Positions 1 to 8,374 are shown, counted from the stretch's first letter. The stretch: 43,332 nt of DNA from Myxococcales bacterium (GCA_003170275.1 PNAM01000032.1:226-43557); one strand, 5' to 3'. Numbers and translations: made by a program. Notes: generated from the letters alone by a model not told the origin.

Positions 1-925
1 TGCCGTCGGCGCGCGTCACGCCGAAGCCGAGCTCGAACGCGTGGTGCGAGTAGGGCGTCTCGCGCCCCAGCGTCTCCGGATCGAAGTCCGAGTAGCACCA
101 GCCGATCGCGCCGCACGCGCCGGTGCCGAGCGCCGCGAACACCGCCTCGCGCCAATACGCCGCCTGCTCGCGCTCGCCGGCCTGCGTGGTCGAGCAGCCG
201 AACTCCTCGAGCAGCACGGGCTTGCCGAGCGGCTGCAGCGAACGGATCGCCAAATCGATCTGCCACGCCTGGCGCAGCGGATCGAGATCGCCGTAGTACA
301 CGTGCGGCGCCACGTAGTCGACGAACGGCAAGAGCGCGCGCGTGGGAAAGCCGGCCATCGCGCCGTCGCCGGTGCCGATCGGCCGCGGCGGTGACGCTCC
401 CTCGGCCGCGCGGATCGCCGTGGTGAGCTGCTCGCACCAGGCGCGGATGTCCGTCTCGCTTCCCTGCGCCCATAGGGGCATTTCGTTGGACAGCACCCAG
501 CCGAGCACCGCGGGCGAATCGCGCAGCGCGCCGGCCAGCGCGCCGCACAGCGCGGCCTGCCACGCGCGCAGCTCGGGGTCGGCGTAGAGCGAGCGGCCCG
601 CCTGGCCGGGGAAGTCGTAGTTCTCGCCCGACATGTGCCCGACCAGCGCCGTCGGCAACAGCCCGATCCCTGCCTCGGCAGCCCAGCCTGCCAGCGAGGT
701 CAGCTGGCGCAGCGCTTCCGCCTCGACGGCAGGCGGGTGCTTGCAGAAGCTCGGCACGAACGCGAACATGCGGCAGCAATCGAGCCCGATCGCGCGCAGC
801 TGCGCGAGCTCGGCGCGCACCACGCCGGCGTCGAAGCGGTCCCACATGCGCGGCCCGCCGGCGCGCGACCAGTAGTTGACCCCGAGCAGGAACCGCCCGT
901 TGAACGCCTTCATTGGCGCCTTCAT
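1..925 (-). CDS. GH5-like glycoside hydrolase (cellulase/mannanase type), 3' end outside window
   Basis: Reverse-strand translation gives an open frame that starts MKAPMKAFNGRFLLGVNYW and runs through the left edge without a stop, so the C-terminus is missing. A TIM-barrel glycosidase of clan GH-A is indicated by the N-terminal LGVNYWSR strand, by LSNEMPLW (NE acid/base Glu) and by VLLEEFG (nucleophile Glu). This order is typical of GH5 endoglucanase and beta-mannanase relatives. No signal peptide is visible, so the protein may be cytoplasmic or exported by other means. The ATG at 925 overlaps the TGA of the upstream lipoprotein gene as ATGA, which implies translational coupling; a second ATG at 913 is the alternative. 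It is the last visible gene of the radical SAM/TolC/MlaC operon. Substrate cannot be deduced. Family assignment is fairly sure, subfamily is not. Confidence 0.85.
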   Translation of the reverse strand, partial: MKAPMKAFNGRFLLGVNYWSRAGGPRMWDRFDAGVVRAELAQLRAIGLDCCRMFAFVPSFCKHPPAVEAEALRQLTSLAGWAAEAGIGLLPTALVGHMSGENYDFPGQAGRSLYADPELRAWQAALCGALAGALRDSPAVLGWVLSNEMPLWAQGSETDIRAWCEQLTTAIRAAEGASPPRPIGTGDGAMAGFPTRALLPFVDYVAPHVYYGDLDPLRQAWQIDLAIRSLQPLGKPVLLEEFGCSTTQAGEREQAAYWREAVFAALGTGACGAIGWCYSDFDPETLGRETPYSHHAFELGFGVTRADG

Positions 926-2433
926 TGGCGCGCCGGCGCCGCCGAGCAGCGCCCTCCCACGCCCGGCAGCGTCGGGCAGTCGCCCTGGTACGACTGCACG
1001 TGACCCTCCACGTCCGTCGTCGGCGGCGAGTAGTACAGGCAGCTCGGGCGCCCACAGTCGCTGCCGCATTCGGACGCGACCACGTAGCGCGGGTAGGTGG
1101 TGCAGTCGGCGTCCGAGGCGCAGCGCGCGATGAAGCGCCCGTTCGGATAGTCGATCGTGCTCACCAGTCGCTTGAGGACCTCGGTGCCGATCACGCCTTC
1201 CACCGTCGCGTTGGACGGTCGCACGTCGGCGTTGATGGTCTGCAAGAGGGCCGAGGTGTCGTCGATCACGAAGGCGGTGAGCGGCTGGGTGAACTCCAGC
1301 ACCGCCGCCACCGGCGACTGCGTGTCGTCGCACACGATCGAGTCGTTGGTCTCCGAGCGGCACTGGTTGACGAGCAGATCGCCGCTCGACGGCGTGCGCA
1401 GGCAATTGGTCTCGAGCAGCCGCGGGTCGGCGCCGTTGGCGATCTGGAAGTTCGGTGGAACGCGCCGTTGACGCCGGCTGCGCGCCAGCTCGCCGCACGG
1501 TCCGTAGTAGCCTTCGCGCGACACCAGCGCGAGCGCCGACAGCTCGCTCGCTCCCAGCGTGGCCACGCCCGCGCGCAGTCCGACGGAGAGCGGCCCGTCG
1601 TCGCCCGGATCGGGCAGGTGAAGCTGGATCGCGTTCGGCCCGTCGATCAGCGCGCGCGCCGAGCCTGCGCCGCGCAGGCGATCGAACGCCGCGACGCCGA
1701 GCGCGAGGCCGGGAAAGCCGGTGGCCACCAGCAGCTTGGCCTCGACCCCGTGCGGCTGATAGCGCGGATCGGGCTGGGCCAGCGGGTCGGGAGCCTGGCC
1801 CGCGGCGGTGGGCGGCGCCGTGCACGGGATGTCTGCCGCCACCGGATCCGCCAGCGGCTCGAGGCACGCGTCGAGCACCACGCGGGTGGGCGGGTAGGAG
1901 AACAGGTCCCCGCCGATCGCCAGCGCCTCCTGCCCGCCCTGCAGCATGAACGGAAACACCGCCTGGCAGTCGTCCGCCAGCACGCACGAGCAGGTGGTGA
2001 TGATGTGCGTGAGCGACATCGTCGGTGTGTCGCGGTAGTCGAAGGTCGCGGCGAAGCGCTGCAGGTTGTCGCCGCCCAGCACCGCGCCGATCTGCACCGC
2101 CGCCGGCGCAGCGCCGAGCATGCGCAGCGGCGTGACGAACAGCTCGATGTCATCGATCTGCAAGCGCGGCACCGGTGGCTTCTCGGCCGACAAGAGCCGG
2201 AACTGCCCCATGCGCGCGCGCGTCAACCCCGATCCGTCGTCGTACGCGGTGAGCGGGGTCCCGGTATCGATCACCAGCGGAAGGGTCGCCGCCAGCCCGT
2301 CGAAACCGGCGCCGGCGGTGAGCGCTCCGCCGCCGAGCGCGAGCGGGATCGGCGCGGGATCGGCGAGCGTGGTGGGCACCGTACATCCGAGGCCGCCCGT
2401 CGCCAACAGGAACGCGCCGAACGCGCGCCTCAG
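922..2433 (-). CDS. Retropepsin-like aspartyl protease-type lipoprotein, probable CTG start
   Basis: The frame encodes about 503 residues if it begins at the CTG at 2433. That gives LRRAFGAFLLATGGLGC, a compact lipoprotein signal peptide with two Arg and a lipobox Cys near residue 17. Other in-frame starts (GTG at 2559) lie deep inside mlaC and would bury the signal. An AAGGAG box (2439-2444) sits five bases before the CTG, and CTG overlaps the mlaC TGA as CTGA. Two half-motifs resemble pepsin/retropepsin lobes: LVIDTGTPLTAYD (DTG) near residue 50, and a second lobe with FVIDDTSA followed by EGVIGTEVLKRLVSTIDY. In the second lobe the expected D[ST]G reads DDT, so catalysis is uncertain. Cys-rich C-terminal part. 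Likely periplasmic or outer-membrane anchored. Function unknown; a peptide- or envelope-related role is only suggested by the operon. Confidence 0.75.
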   Translation of the reverse strand: MRRAFGAFLLATGGLGCTVPTTLADPAPIPLALGGGALTAGAGFDGLAATLPLVIDTGTPLTAYDDGSGLTRARMGQFRLLSAEKPPVPRLQIDDIELFVTPLRMLGAAPAAVQIGAVLGGDNLQRFAATFDYRDTPTMSLTHIITTCSCVLADDCQAVFPFMLQGGQEALAIGGDLFSYPPTRVVLDACLEPLADPVAADIPCTAPPTAAGQAPDPLAQPDPRYQPHGVEAKLLVATGFPGLALGVAAFDRLRGAGSARALIDGPNAIQLHLPDPGDDGPLSVGLRAGVATLGASELSALALVSREGYYGPCGELARSRRQRRVPPNFQIANGADPRLLETNCLRTPSSGDLLVNQCRSETNDSIVCDDTQSPVAAVLEFTQPLTAFVIDDTSALLQTINADVRPSNATVEGVIGTEVLKRLVSTIDYPNGRFIARCASDADCTTYPRYVVASECGSDCGRPSCLYYSPPTTDVEGHVQSYQGDCPTLPGVGGRCSAAPARQ

Positions 2434-3068
2434 GCCGTCTCCTTCAGCTTCGACTTCATCTTCTCGAGCAGCTTGTCGTAGCCCTGCTCGGTGATGATGC
2501 GGTGGAACTGATTCTTGTAGTTGCGCAGCAGGCTGACCTCGTCGGTGATGATGTCCCACACCAGCCAGCGGTCACCGACCTTGTGCATCTTGTAGACGAC
2601 CTCCGCGTCGGTGCTCTTGCCCTTGGTCTTCACCTTGACCTCGGTCTTGACCGTCGCGTCCTCGCCCACCAGCTCTTCGGCCTCGTACTTGATCTGATAG
2701 TCCAGGTTCGAGCGCAGGTTCTTGACGTAGTTGTTCTCCAGCATTTGCTTGAAGGTGGTGGCGAACTCGTCGCGCTGCGCCGGCTTGAGCGTGTCCCAGT
2801 GCGCCGCCATCGAGCGCTTGGCCATGTCGCTGTAGTCGAGCAGGGTGGCGGCGAGGACCTTGATGTCCTCCTTCTGCTTCTTCTCCGCTGGCGAGTCCTT
2901 CTCCGGCTTCTGCGCGAGCAGCTTGTTCACGTCGCCGTTCTTCTGCTTCAACGTCGCCATCGGACCGCCGGCCGGCGCGGCGACCGCGAGCGAGGGGAGG
3001 ACCGACGAGGTGACCACGATCAGGGCGAGCAGCCTACGCATGTCGATTCGACGCCTCATGTCTCCCAT
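2430..3068 (-). CDS. mlaC: MlaC/Ttg2D-family periplasmic phospholipid-binding protein
   Basis: 212 residues, the usual size for MlaC (toluene tolerance Ttg2D) proteins. A signal peptide (MRRLLALIVVTSSVLPSLAVA) is followed by a charged coiled region and the MlaC core: DYSDMAKRSMAAHWDTL, EFATTFKQMLENNYVKNL, then a domain with DRWLVWDIITDEVSLLRNY and FHRIITEQGYDKLL, all typical of the family. MlaC shuttles phospholipid across the periplasm between the outer-membrane MlaA complex and the inner-membrane MlaFEDB ABC transporter. None of those partners is next to it; the neighbours are a TolC-like protein and a radical SAM enzyme, so the donor and acceptor here may be unusual. HpnM of hopanoid clusters is a related alternative. 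Start uncertain: ATGs at 3068, 3059 and 3044 are all possible; the one directly after the TolC stop was used. Confidence 0.85.
   Translation of the reverse strand: MGDMRRRIDMRRLLALIVVTSSVLPSLAVAAPAGGPMATLKQKNGDVNKLLAQKPEKDSPAEKKQKEDIKVLAATLLDYSDMAKRSMAAHWDTLKPAQRDEFATTFKQMLENNYVKNLRSNLDYQIKYEAEELVGEDATVKTEVKVKTKGKSTDAEVVYKMHKVGDRWLVWDIITDEVSLLRNYKNQFHRIITEQGYDKLLEKMKSKLKETA
2439..2444 (-). promoter_or_regulatory. Shine-Dalgarno AAGGAG that decides a CTG start
   Basis: On the minus strand AAGGAG is followed by five bases and then CTG, the only codon that gives the downstream gene a sensible lipoprotein signal peptide. The box lies inside the last codons of the mlaC-like gene, so the downstream start is coupled to termination of that gene. 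Confidence 0.6.
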
Positions 3069-4487
3069 TCATTCCACACCGGTGACGCGGTGCAACGCGC
3101 TGAGCGCCATGTTCGTGTCCAGGATCGCCTGCAAATGGCGGATCCGGAAGTCGAAATACGTACGCGCCGCGTCGGTGAGCTCGCGCGAATCGGTGGAGAT
3201 GGTGATCCCCTGCGACATGTTGCGGTCGACAATGTTGTACCAACCGCGCGCCACCTTCTCGCCGTGCCCGAGCGTCTTCTCGCGCTGGCGCGCCTCTTCA
3301 TAGTCCGCGTAGGCCTTGTTGATCTCGATGGAGATCCCGCCGAGCGCTTGCCGCCGCCGCTCGCGGAACGCTCGCTCGTCGGCCGCGGCCTGCGCCAGCC
3401 GCCCGAGCCGCACGCCAAAGTCGAGCGGCGAGTGCGCGACCAGCGCGAAGCTGGCGCCGAGCGTGTTGGCGTGGGCGAGAAAGCCGTTGGCCGGATTGTC
3501 GACGCTCGGCGCGTAACCATACGAGAACGAGCTCGCGATGCCGATGTCCGGCAGCATCTCGGAGAACTTCCAGCGCTTCCACCAATGCGCCGCTTGCGCG
3601 CCGGCGTCGAGCATGCGCGCCTCGGGCCGGTGCATGCGCGCGGCATCCTCGTAGTACTCGACCGGACGCGGCGTCGCCTCGGTGAGATCGAGCTCGCCTT
3701 CGTCGACGTCGGCCTGCGGATCGCCGGTGAGCACCTTCATGCCGGTCACCGCGACCGCCAGCCCGCGCTTGATGTCGAGCAGCACCACCTCGGCGTTGTC
3801 GAGCGCCACCTTGAGCCGCGCCAGATCGGCCTCGGTGTAGTTGCTCTTGTTGCTCGACTCCATCTCGTCTTCGACCTTGGTGACCCACTCCTTGAGCTTG
3901 GTGATCCCTTCCTCGAGCACGTCGCGGGCCGCGCGCGCCCACTTGAGCCCCCAGTACGCGCGGATGGCGTTGACGATCACGTCGGCCTTGGCGGCATCGA
4001 CCGCCCCCTTGGCCGCGTCGATGCCGGCCTTGGCCGCGCCCGCCGCGGCCTCCAGCTTGCCGAAGGTGTACAGCGGCTGCAGCATGCTCAAGCTGAAGTT
4101 GAGCGCGATGCCGTGCGTGGGCGCGATGTTGTCGAGCTGATCGGCGAGCGACAAGCCGGCGCCGCCGCCGTGAAGGTCGACGACGTTGGTGGTGATGCAG
4201 TTGGCCTCGCGCGTGGCCTTGTCGGGCGACGAGTAGCCCTTGGCGTCGGCGCAGCGCACGTTGCCCGCGCCGGTCATCCAGAAGTTGATGTCGCCGCTCG
4301 GCGCCCACGATCGCTGCGCCTGCGAGAGCTGCGCGCGCGCCGACTCCAGGCTCTCGCGCGCGGCCAGCACGCCCGGGTACTCGGCCGTCACCTTGGCGAT
4401 CAGCTGCTCGAGCGTGTAACGCGCGGCGTGCGCCTCGCCCGCAGAAAACAGGCTGAGCGCGGCGGCCACGACCGCGAGGCGACGCAT
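3069..4487 (-). CDS. TolC-family outer membrane protein
   Basis: 472 residues, matching TolC/OEP family length. A Sec signal (MRRLAVVAAALSLFSAGEAHA) is followed by YTLEQLIAKVTAEYPGV, the usual first helix of the outer membrane factor repeat. Long amphipathic helices rich in Ala/Glu/Lys occur in two halves, with an extended strand segment (DIGIASSFSYGYAP) that would form part of the barrel. Family members build trimeric outer-membrane channels that accept substrates from RND or ABC exporters through a membrane fusion protein; neither partner lies in the window. The gene sits 1 bp after the radical SAM gene and directly before mlaC, so co-transcription is almost certain. An export or lipid-trafficking role is inferred from this position. 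Confidence 0.88.
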   Translation of the reverse strand: MRRLAVVAAALSLFSAGEAHAARYTLEQLIAKVTAEYPGVLAARESLESARAQLSQAQRSWAPSGDINFWMTGAGNVRCADAKGYSSPDKATREANCITTNVVDLHGGGAGLSLADQLDNIAPTHGIALNFSLSMLQPLYTFGKLEAAAGAAKAGIDAAKGAVDAAKADVIVNAIRAYWGLKWARAARDVLEEGITKLKEWVTKVEDEMESSNKSNYTEADLARLKVALDNAEVVLLDIKRGLAVAVTGMKVLTGDPQADVDEGELDLTEATPRPVEYYEDAARMHRPEARMLDAGAQAAHWWKRWKFSEMLPDIGIASSFSYGYAPSVDNPANGFLAHANTLGASFALVAHSPLDFGVRLGRLAQAAADERAFRERRRQALGGISIEINKAYADYEEARQREKTLGHGEKVARGWYNIVDRNMSQGITISTDSRELTDAARTYFDFRIRHLQAILDTNMALSALHRVTGVE

Positions 4488-4488
4488 G

Positions 4489-5493
4489 CTAGCCGAGCAG
4501 CGCAGTGACCACGCCCTGCGCCGCGCGACGGGCAGCCAGGCTCCACTCGTTGGCCAGGTCCTCGGCGATCAGCCGCCGGTCCACCAGCGAGGCCAGGTAG
4601 AACGGCACCACGCAGCCGCAGCGATCGCAATCCGCCTTCGGTCCCATCATGCACTTCTCCTTCTGCGTCCCGTCTGGGCCGAGGGCGAAGGATTTCACCG
4701 AAAACAGGCAGTTGTCTGTGACTTGTTTACACACGTCGGACTTCATCAACCGGAAGACCCGCTCGGGCAGGATGAAGAACTCACCGTAGACCCGCTTGAG
4801 CTCGAGCAGCCGGTCGAGCACCCCGTCGCGCTCGTCGAGCGGCAGGAACAGCGGCTCCGCGTCATCGACGATGGTCTCGATCGGCGTGTAGAAGTCGAAG
4901 GTCATGCGCGACGCGCCCGCTTCCGCCCAGTCCTTCACCGCCTGCTCGATGCAGTGCACGTTCTGCCGGGTGATGCAGTACGCGATGGTGACCTCGAGCT
5001 CGGGGTGCTCGGCGATGTTGCGCATCGCGCGCTTGTAGATGCCCTTCTTGTTGCGGATGTGCTCGTGGGTCTCCTCGTCGCCGTCGATCGAGATGTAGAA
5101 ATGCACATCAGGCCAGTTCGGCAGCGGGATCGTGCCGTTGGTGACCACCGTGTTGTGGCGAAAATACTTCCGGCCGCGCTCGATCAGGTCCTTGCGGATG
5201 AGCGGCTCGCCCCCCACCCACGTGCACTGGAAGAACGGGTTTTCCGTTCGCGAGGTAGTTCGTTTCAGCTCTTCGAGCTTCTCGATCCACTGGTCGACCG
5301 AGAGCTCCCCCTGATAGTCCTGCTCGAAGAAGTAGCAGTGCTTGCAGCGCAGGTTGCATTCCTTGGACACGTCGATCGACCCAAACGCGTTCCGCGGGAA
5401 CCCGAACAGGAAGAAGCCAATCTTCGCCAGATCATAGGCCGTCGGGAGGCGGCGCGTCCGCAGCTTGGGCGGGGTATGATCGAGCTGGAGCAT
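4489..5493 (-). CDS. Radical SAM protein with SPASM-like C-terminal cysteines
   Basis: 334 residues. The radical SAM motif CxxxCxxC appears as C46-C50-C53 (ECNLRCKHCYF). It is followed by the WVGGEPLIR segment that contacts SAM and by the conserved YISIDGDEETHEHIRN strand. The C-terminus carries a Cys cluster (C281, C289, C292, C294) like the auxiliary Fe-S cluster (SPASM/twitch) domains of peptide- or lipid-modifying radical SAM enzymes. The substrate is not evident. It is first in a five-gene minus-strand operon with TolC-like, MlaC-like, lipoprotein and glycosidase genes, so an envelope lipid or glycan modification is a reasonable guess only. HpnH (hopanoid) was considered because MlaC-like HpnM co-occurs with it, but the sequence around the Cys motif does not read like HpnH. 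Confidence 0.85.
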   Translation of the reverse strand: MLQLDHTPPKLRTRRLPTAYDLAKIGFFLFGFPRNAFGSIDVSKECNLRCKHCYFFEQDYQGELSVDQWIEKLEELKRTTSRTENPFFQCTWVGGEPLIRKDLIERGRKYFRHNTVVTNGTIPLPNWPDVHFYISIDGDEETHEHIRNKKGIYKRAMRNIAEHPELEVTIAYCITRQNVHCIEQAVKDWAEAGASRMTFDFYTPIETIVDDAEPLFLPLDERDGVLDRLLELKRVYGEFFILPERVFRLMKSDVCKQVTDNCLFSVKSFALGPDGTQKEKCMMGPKADCDRCGCVVPFYLASLVDRRLIAEDLANEWSLAARRAAQGVVTALLG

Positions 5494-5538
5494 GCCGCGC
5501 TTTTACCATGCGGCACGACCGTTGCTCAACGAATTGGT

Positions 5539-5739
5539 ATGGGACGGAACGCATCGGTTGCCAAGGTCATCTGCTTCAGCTGCCGCGAGAGCACCTGCGG
5601 GTGTGTCGCGCAGCACAACCTCGGCCCGGCGAACGTGCCCGAACCGTCCCAGATCGCGCGCGCGGTCGCCTGGCTGGGCGGGGCGTGCGTGGCCGGCGGG
5701 GCCCTTGGCGGGGCGATCGCGTTCCTGCTCGGCGGTTGA
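5539..5739 (+). CDS. Small Cys-rich, single-TM hypothetical protein
   Basis: 66 residues from ATG 5539. The N-terminal part holds a CxxC...CxC pattern (ICFSCRESTCGCV) that could bind zinc or another metal. The C-terminal part (AVAWLGGACVAGGALGGAI...) is a glycine-zipper-like transmembrane helix ending at the stop. The gene lies 45 bp from the divergent radical SAM start and 30 bp before ygfZ, so it would be the first gene of the ygfZ transcript. No clear ribosome-binding site precedes the ATG, and I know no family for it. The coherent Cys motif plus TM segment, without long rare-codon runs, argues for a real gene. Confidence 0.45.
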   Translation: MGRNASVAKVICFSCRESTCGCVAQHNLGPANVPEPSQIARAVAWLGGACVAGGALGGAIAFLLGG

Positions 5740-5769
5740 CTTCCGCTGCAGGCATCGTAGGTTGCCCGT

Positions 5770-6669
5770 GTGGCCCTGGTCCGTAACCTGTCCGCGCGCG
5801 CGCGCTTCGTCCTGACCGGACCCGACCGGGTCCGTTTTCTCCACGGCATGGTCACCAACGACGTCGAGGGCCTGCAGCCAGGCATGGGCTGCCGCTCGGC
5901 GATGCTCACCGTCAAGGGCAAGACCCTCGCGGAGCTGATCATCTACGCCGACGAGGAGCAGCTGTTCCTCGAGCTCGATCCCGAGCAGCGCACCAAGATC
6001 AAGGACGTGCTGAACAAGCACATGATCATGGACGAGGTCGAGCTGGCGGACGTCACCGACGAGCTGCCCGAGCTCGGGGTGTACGGAGACGATGCGCGCG
6101 CGGCCGTCGAAGCGGCGCTGTCCGCACCGCTGGGCGAGCTCGCGCCGTATCACCACCGCCGTGTCGGCGCGGTGCGGGTGGCGGCGGCGCCCGAGCTGGG
6201 CGTGCCCGGCTATCACCTGTTTAGTGACGTGCAGGTGCCGGGACAGCCGATCGGCGACGAGGAGTGGGAGGTGCTGCGCGTCGAGGCGGGGCGGCCGCGC
6301 TACGGTGTCGACGTCGACGAGGAGCGCCTGATCCTCGAGGCCAACATGGACGACGCGGTGAGCCTGACCAAGGGCTGCTACCTCGGGCAGGAAGTGGTCG
6401 CTCGCGCCACCGCGCGCGGGCACATCAATCGCAAGCTGATGGGGCTGCTTCTCGACGGGACGCTGCCAGCCGCGCGCGGCGCCAAGCTGTCCGGGCCGGG
6501 CCGCGACGAGGCAGGCCTGGTGACCTCGTCGGTGGTGTCGCCACGGCTCGGCGCGATCGCGCTGGCCTACGTGCACCGGACGTTGTGGGGGGAGGGGACC
6601 GAGCTGGTGGTTCACGACCCGGCGGGCCCGCGCAAGGCGCGCGTGACCGCGCTGCCGTTCAAGCGCTAG
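5770..6669 (+). CDS. ygfZ: YgfZ/GcvT-family folate-binding protein
   Basis: 299 residues starting at a GTG, with an AGG-containing stretch eight bases upstream. The hallmark K-G-C-Y-x-G-Q-E motif is present as KGCYLGQEVV at residues 201-208 (Cys203). The N-terminal GcvT fold includes the RVRFLHGMVTNDV segment typical of aminomethyltransferase-like folate binders. YgfZ (Iba57 in eukaryotes) acts in assembly or repair of [4Fe-4S] clusters in enzymes such as MiaB, with tetrahydrofolate as cofactor, in the cytoplasm. Slightly shorter than E. coli YgfZ (326). It is convergent with the lipase-like gene, and the two stop codons overlap on the palindrome CTAG at 6666-6669. A role in supporting the neighbouring radical SAM enzyme is possible but unproven. 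Confidence 0.93.
   Translation: MALVRNLSARARFVLTGPDRVRFLHGMVTNDVEGLQPGMGCRSAMLTVKGKTLAELIIYADEEQLFLELDPEQRTKIKDVLNKHMIMDEVELADVTDELPELGVYGDDARAAVEAALSAPLGELAPYHHRRVGAVRVAAAPELGVPGYHLFSDVQVPGQPIGDEEWEVLRVEAGRPRYGVDVDEERLILEANMDDAVSLTKGCYLGQEVVARATARGHINRKLMGLLLDGTLPAARGAKLSGPGRDEAGLVTSSVVSPRLGAIALAYVHRTLWGEGTELVVHDPAGPRKARVTALPFKR
6666..6669. other. Convergent stop codons overlapping on CTAG
   Basis: The plus-strand ygfZ stop (TAG, 6667-6669) and the minus-strand lipase stop (TAG, reading 6668-6666) share the palindrome CTAG, so the two genes overlap tail to tail with no space for a separate terminator. The same arrangement recurs at 32693-32696. Confidence 0.9.
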
Positions 6670-8168
6670 TCGTTGGGCGGGATGGTGGCGCAGGTGGCGA
6701 GCATGCCGCTGCTCATGATCGACGTCTCGTTCTGCGCGCACGCCGCCGGCATGGTCGCGCCGAGCGTCTGCGCCGCGATCCAGTCGCCGACGTAATCGGC
6801 CTTGGCGCCGACGACGCCGCCGTGATCGACGCCCGGCGCCACGCACACCGTCAGCGCGACCCCGTCGCCCTTGAGGCGATCGATCGCGCAGGTGATGCGC
6901 TCGGGCGGGACGCTGGTGTCCGTGTCGCCCCACAACAGCAGGTTGGGCACCATCGCCTCGGTGGCCGTCAGGTGCGGGCGATCCGCCAGGTAGCGCGCCT
7001 TCCACGTCTGGCACAGCGGGCCGGTGGAGTCGGTGGGGCAGTCGGCGGCGAAGCCGGCCGCGTACTGGCCGATCGCATTGGTGAAGGAGGGATCGTAGAT
7101 ATCCGTCGCGGTCGAGCCGAGCGCGTACAGCGTCGCCCAGGGCGGAGTCCCGCTGTACCAGCCCGCGTTGTCGACGAAGTCCTTGATCGCGGCGCGCTTG
7201 GCCGGCAGGAACACGTCGCCGCCGTGGCCGGGCCCGTCGAGCAGCTCGCCGTGCGTGTAGTGGTACCAGATCGAGATCGCGTTGGCGCCCTCGGAGCCCA
7301 TGAACGGGAACGCCCCCGGCAAGGCGGTGATCGCTCCGTAGCTGCGCTGCGTGATCCAGGTGGGCGCGTAGGTGGCCACCGCGGCGAGCGTGCCGTCGGC
7401 GCCGTAGCTGTCGAACAGCGCGGCGGCGGAGAGCGCGGTGAAGCCGCCCTGCGAGTGGCCGACCAGCACGACCTTGTCGGTCAGGAGCGACGGGATCAGC
7501 TTGCGCAGCGCGCGCGCGCCGTCGAGGGTCGACTTGCCCACGTCGTCGGCGCTGTCGTAGGCGCTCGGCGGGTTGCCGGTCGCGCCGTAGTTCGCGTAGC
7601 CGGCCAGATCGGGCACCATGACCGCATACCCGTATCCCACCAGCGTGTAGACCTGCCGCTCGAAGTCGGGGTTCACTCCGACGTCGAACGGATCTTCCTT
7701 CGACGCCGCGCAGGTGGGGCACTGCCCGCGGCTGCCGTGCGAGGCCACCACCACCGGCAGCTTGGTCGCGCGCGGCGTATCGGGCAGGAGCACCAGCGCG
7801 CTCGAGTAGCCGGCCGTCGGCGGCACGGTGCCGCGCTCGGTGCGGTACAGGACGCGGTAGGCGTGCGAGCCGTTGGTCACCGCCCGGGCGGTGAACGGCA
7901 CGTCAGCCAGCAGCATGGTGTTGAGCTGCGAGGCGCTCAGGTATTTGTCCTTGGCGCAGCGGATGATCGCGCCCTTGTCGGCGGGCAGCGTCCCCGGATC
8001 CGCGTAGATCGAATCGATCGTGTCCGCGCAGGCGATCTCGATCGGCGGCCCGGTGGGCTCGGTGAGATCCGGGGTGCCCCCGTCCATGCCGCCGCCGCCG
8101 GGGTTGTCGCCGCAGCCAACGCCAACCAGGCCAATCAGGGCGCCGAACAGAATCATTATTCTAGTCAT
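6666..8168 (-). CDS. Secreted alpha/beta-hydrolase (lipase/esterase-like) lipoprotein
   Basis: 500 residues. The start was set at ATG 8168 because GGAG lies seven bases upstream; a TTG at 8180 is the alternative. The N-terminus MTRIMILFGALIGLVGVGC is a lipoprotein signal with a slightly poor lipobox (G-V-G-C), followed by a Gly/Asp/Pro linker. The hydrolase body shows VVVASHGSRG (oxyanion-hole strand), VVLVGHSQGG (nucleophile elbow, Ser near residue 237), LLLWGDTDTSVPPE (acid Asp strand) and a C-terminal VDHGG (catalytic His). This resembles fungal-type secretory lipases and large bacterial esterases. Likely exposed on the cell surface or in the periplasm. Substrate unknown. Confidence 0.88.
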   Translation of the reverse strand: MTRIMILFGALIGLVGVGCGDNPGGGGMDGGTPDLTEPTGPPIEIACADTIDSIYADPGTLPADKGAIIRCAKDKYLSASQLNTMLLADVPFTARAVTNGSHAYRVLYRTERGTVPPTAGYSSALVLLPDTPRATKLPVVVASHGSRGQCPTCAASKEDPFDVGVNPDFERQVYTLVGYGYAVMVPDLAGYANYGATGNPPSAYDSADDVGKSTLDGARALRKLIPSLLTDKVVLVGHSQGGFTALSAAALFDSYGADGTLAAVATYAPTWITQRSYGAITALPGAFPFMGSEGANAISIWYHYTHGELLDGPGHGGDVFLPAKRAAIKDFVDNAGWYSGTPPWATLYALGSTATDIYDPSFTNAIGQYAAGFAADCPTDSTGPLCQTWKARYLADRPHLTATEAMVPNLLLWGDTDTSVPPERITCAIDRLKGDGVALTVCVAPGVDHGGVVGAKADYVGDWIAAQTLGATMPAACAQNETSIMSSGMLATCATIPPND

Positions 8169-8221
8169 TGAATTCTCCAATCCATTCAGTCTACTGTGCC
8201 CCCTCTTTAGGAGGAAGAAAG

Positions 8222-8374
8222 ATGGGTCTGGGAGACAATCGTCGTTCGCCGAAGATGCGCCGCAAGATCAGCCAGCGCAAGCTGAAGGCGCGCATCAAGC
8301 GCCGCCGCGTTCGTGCCACCGAGGAGCGCGCCACCACCAAGGGCGCCACCAAAGCCACCAAGAAGAAATCGTAA
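8222..8374 (+). CDS. 50-residue strongly basic peptide
   Basis: The ATG at 8222 is preceded by an exceptionally good ribosome-binding site (AGGAGGAAGAAAG). The product reads MGLGDNRRSPKMRRKISQRK and continues with Lys/Arg-rich helix and a Thr/Lys/Ala tail ending KKKS. Close to half the residues are Lys or Arg, with no hydrophobic core, as in small ribosomal or ribosome-associated peptides (bTHX or COX24/mS38-like) or other RNA-binding peptides. It does not match any of these closely enough for a name. It is divergent from the lipase-like gene (53 bp between starts) and convergent with the histidine kinase gene. Strong translation signal and composition make it very likely real. Confidence 0.8.
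   Translation: MGLGDNRRSPKMRRKISQRKLKARIKRRRVRATEERATTKGATKATKKKS

Noticed and set aside
2502..4508. 668-codon plus-strand frame opposite mlaC and the TolC gene
   Set aside because: Antisense shadow; the minus-strand products are recognisable families.
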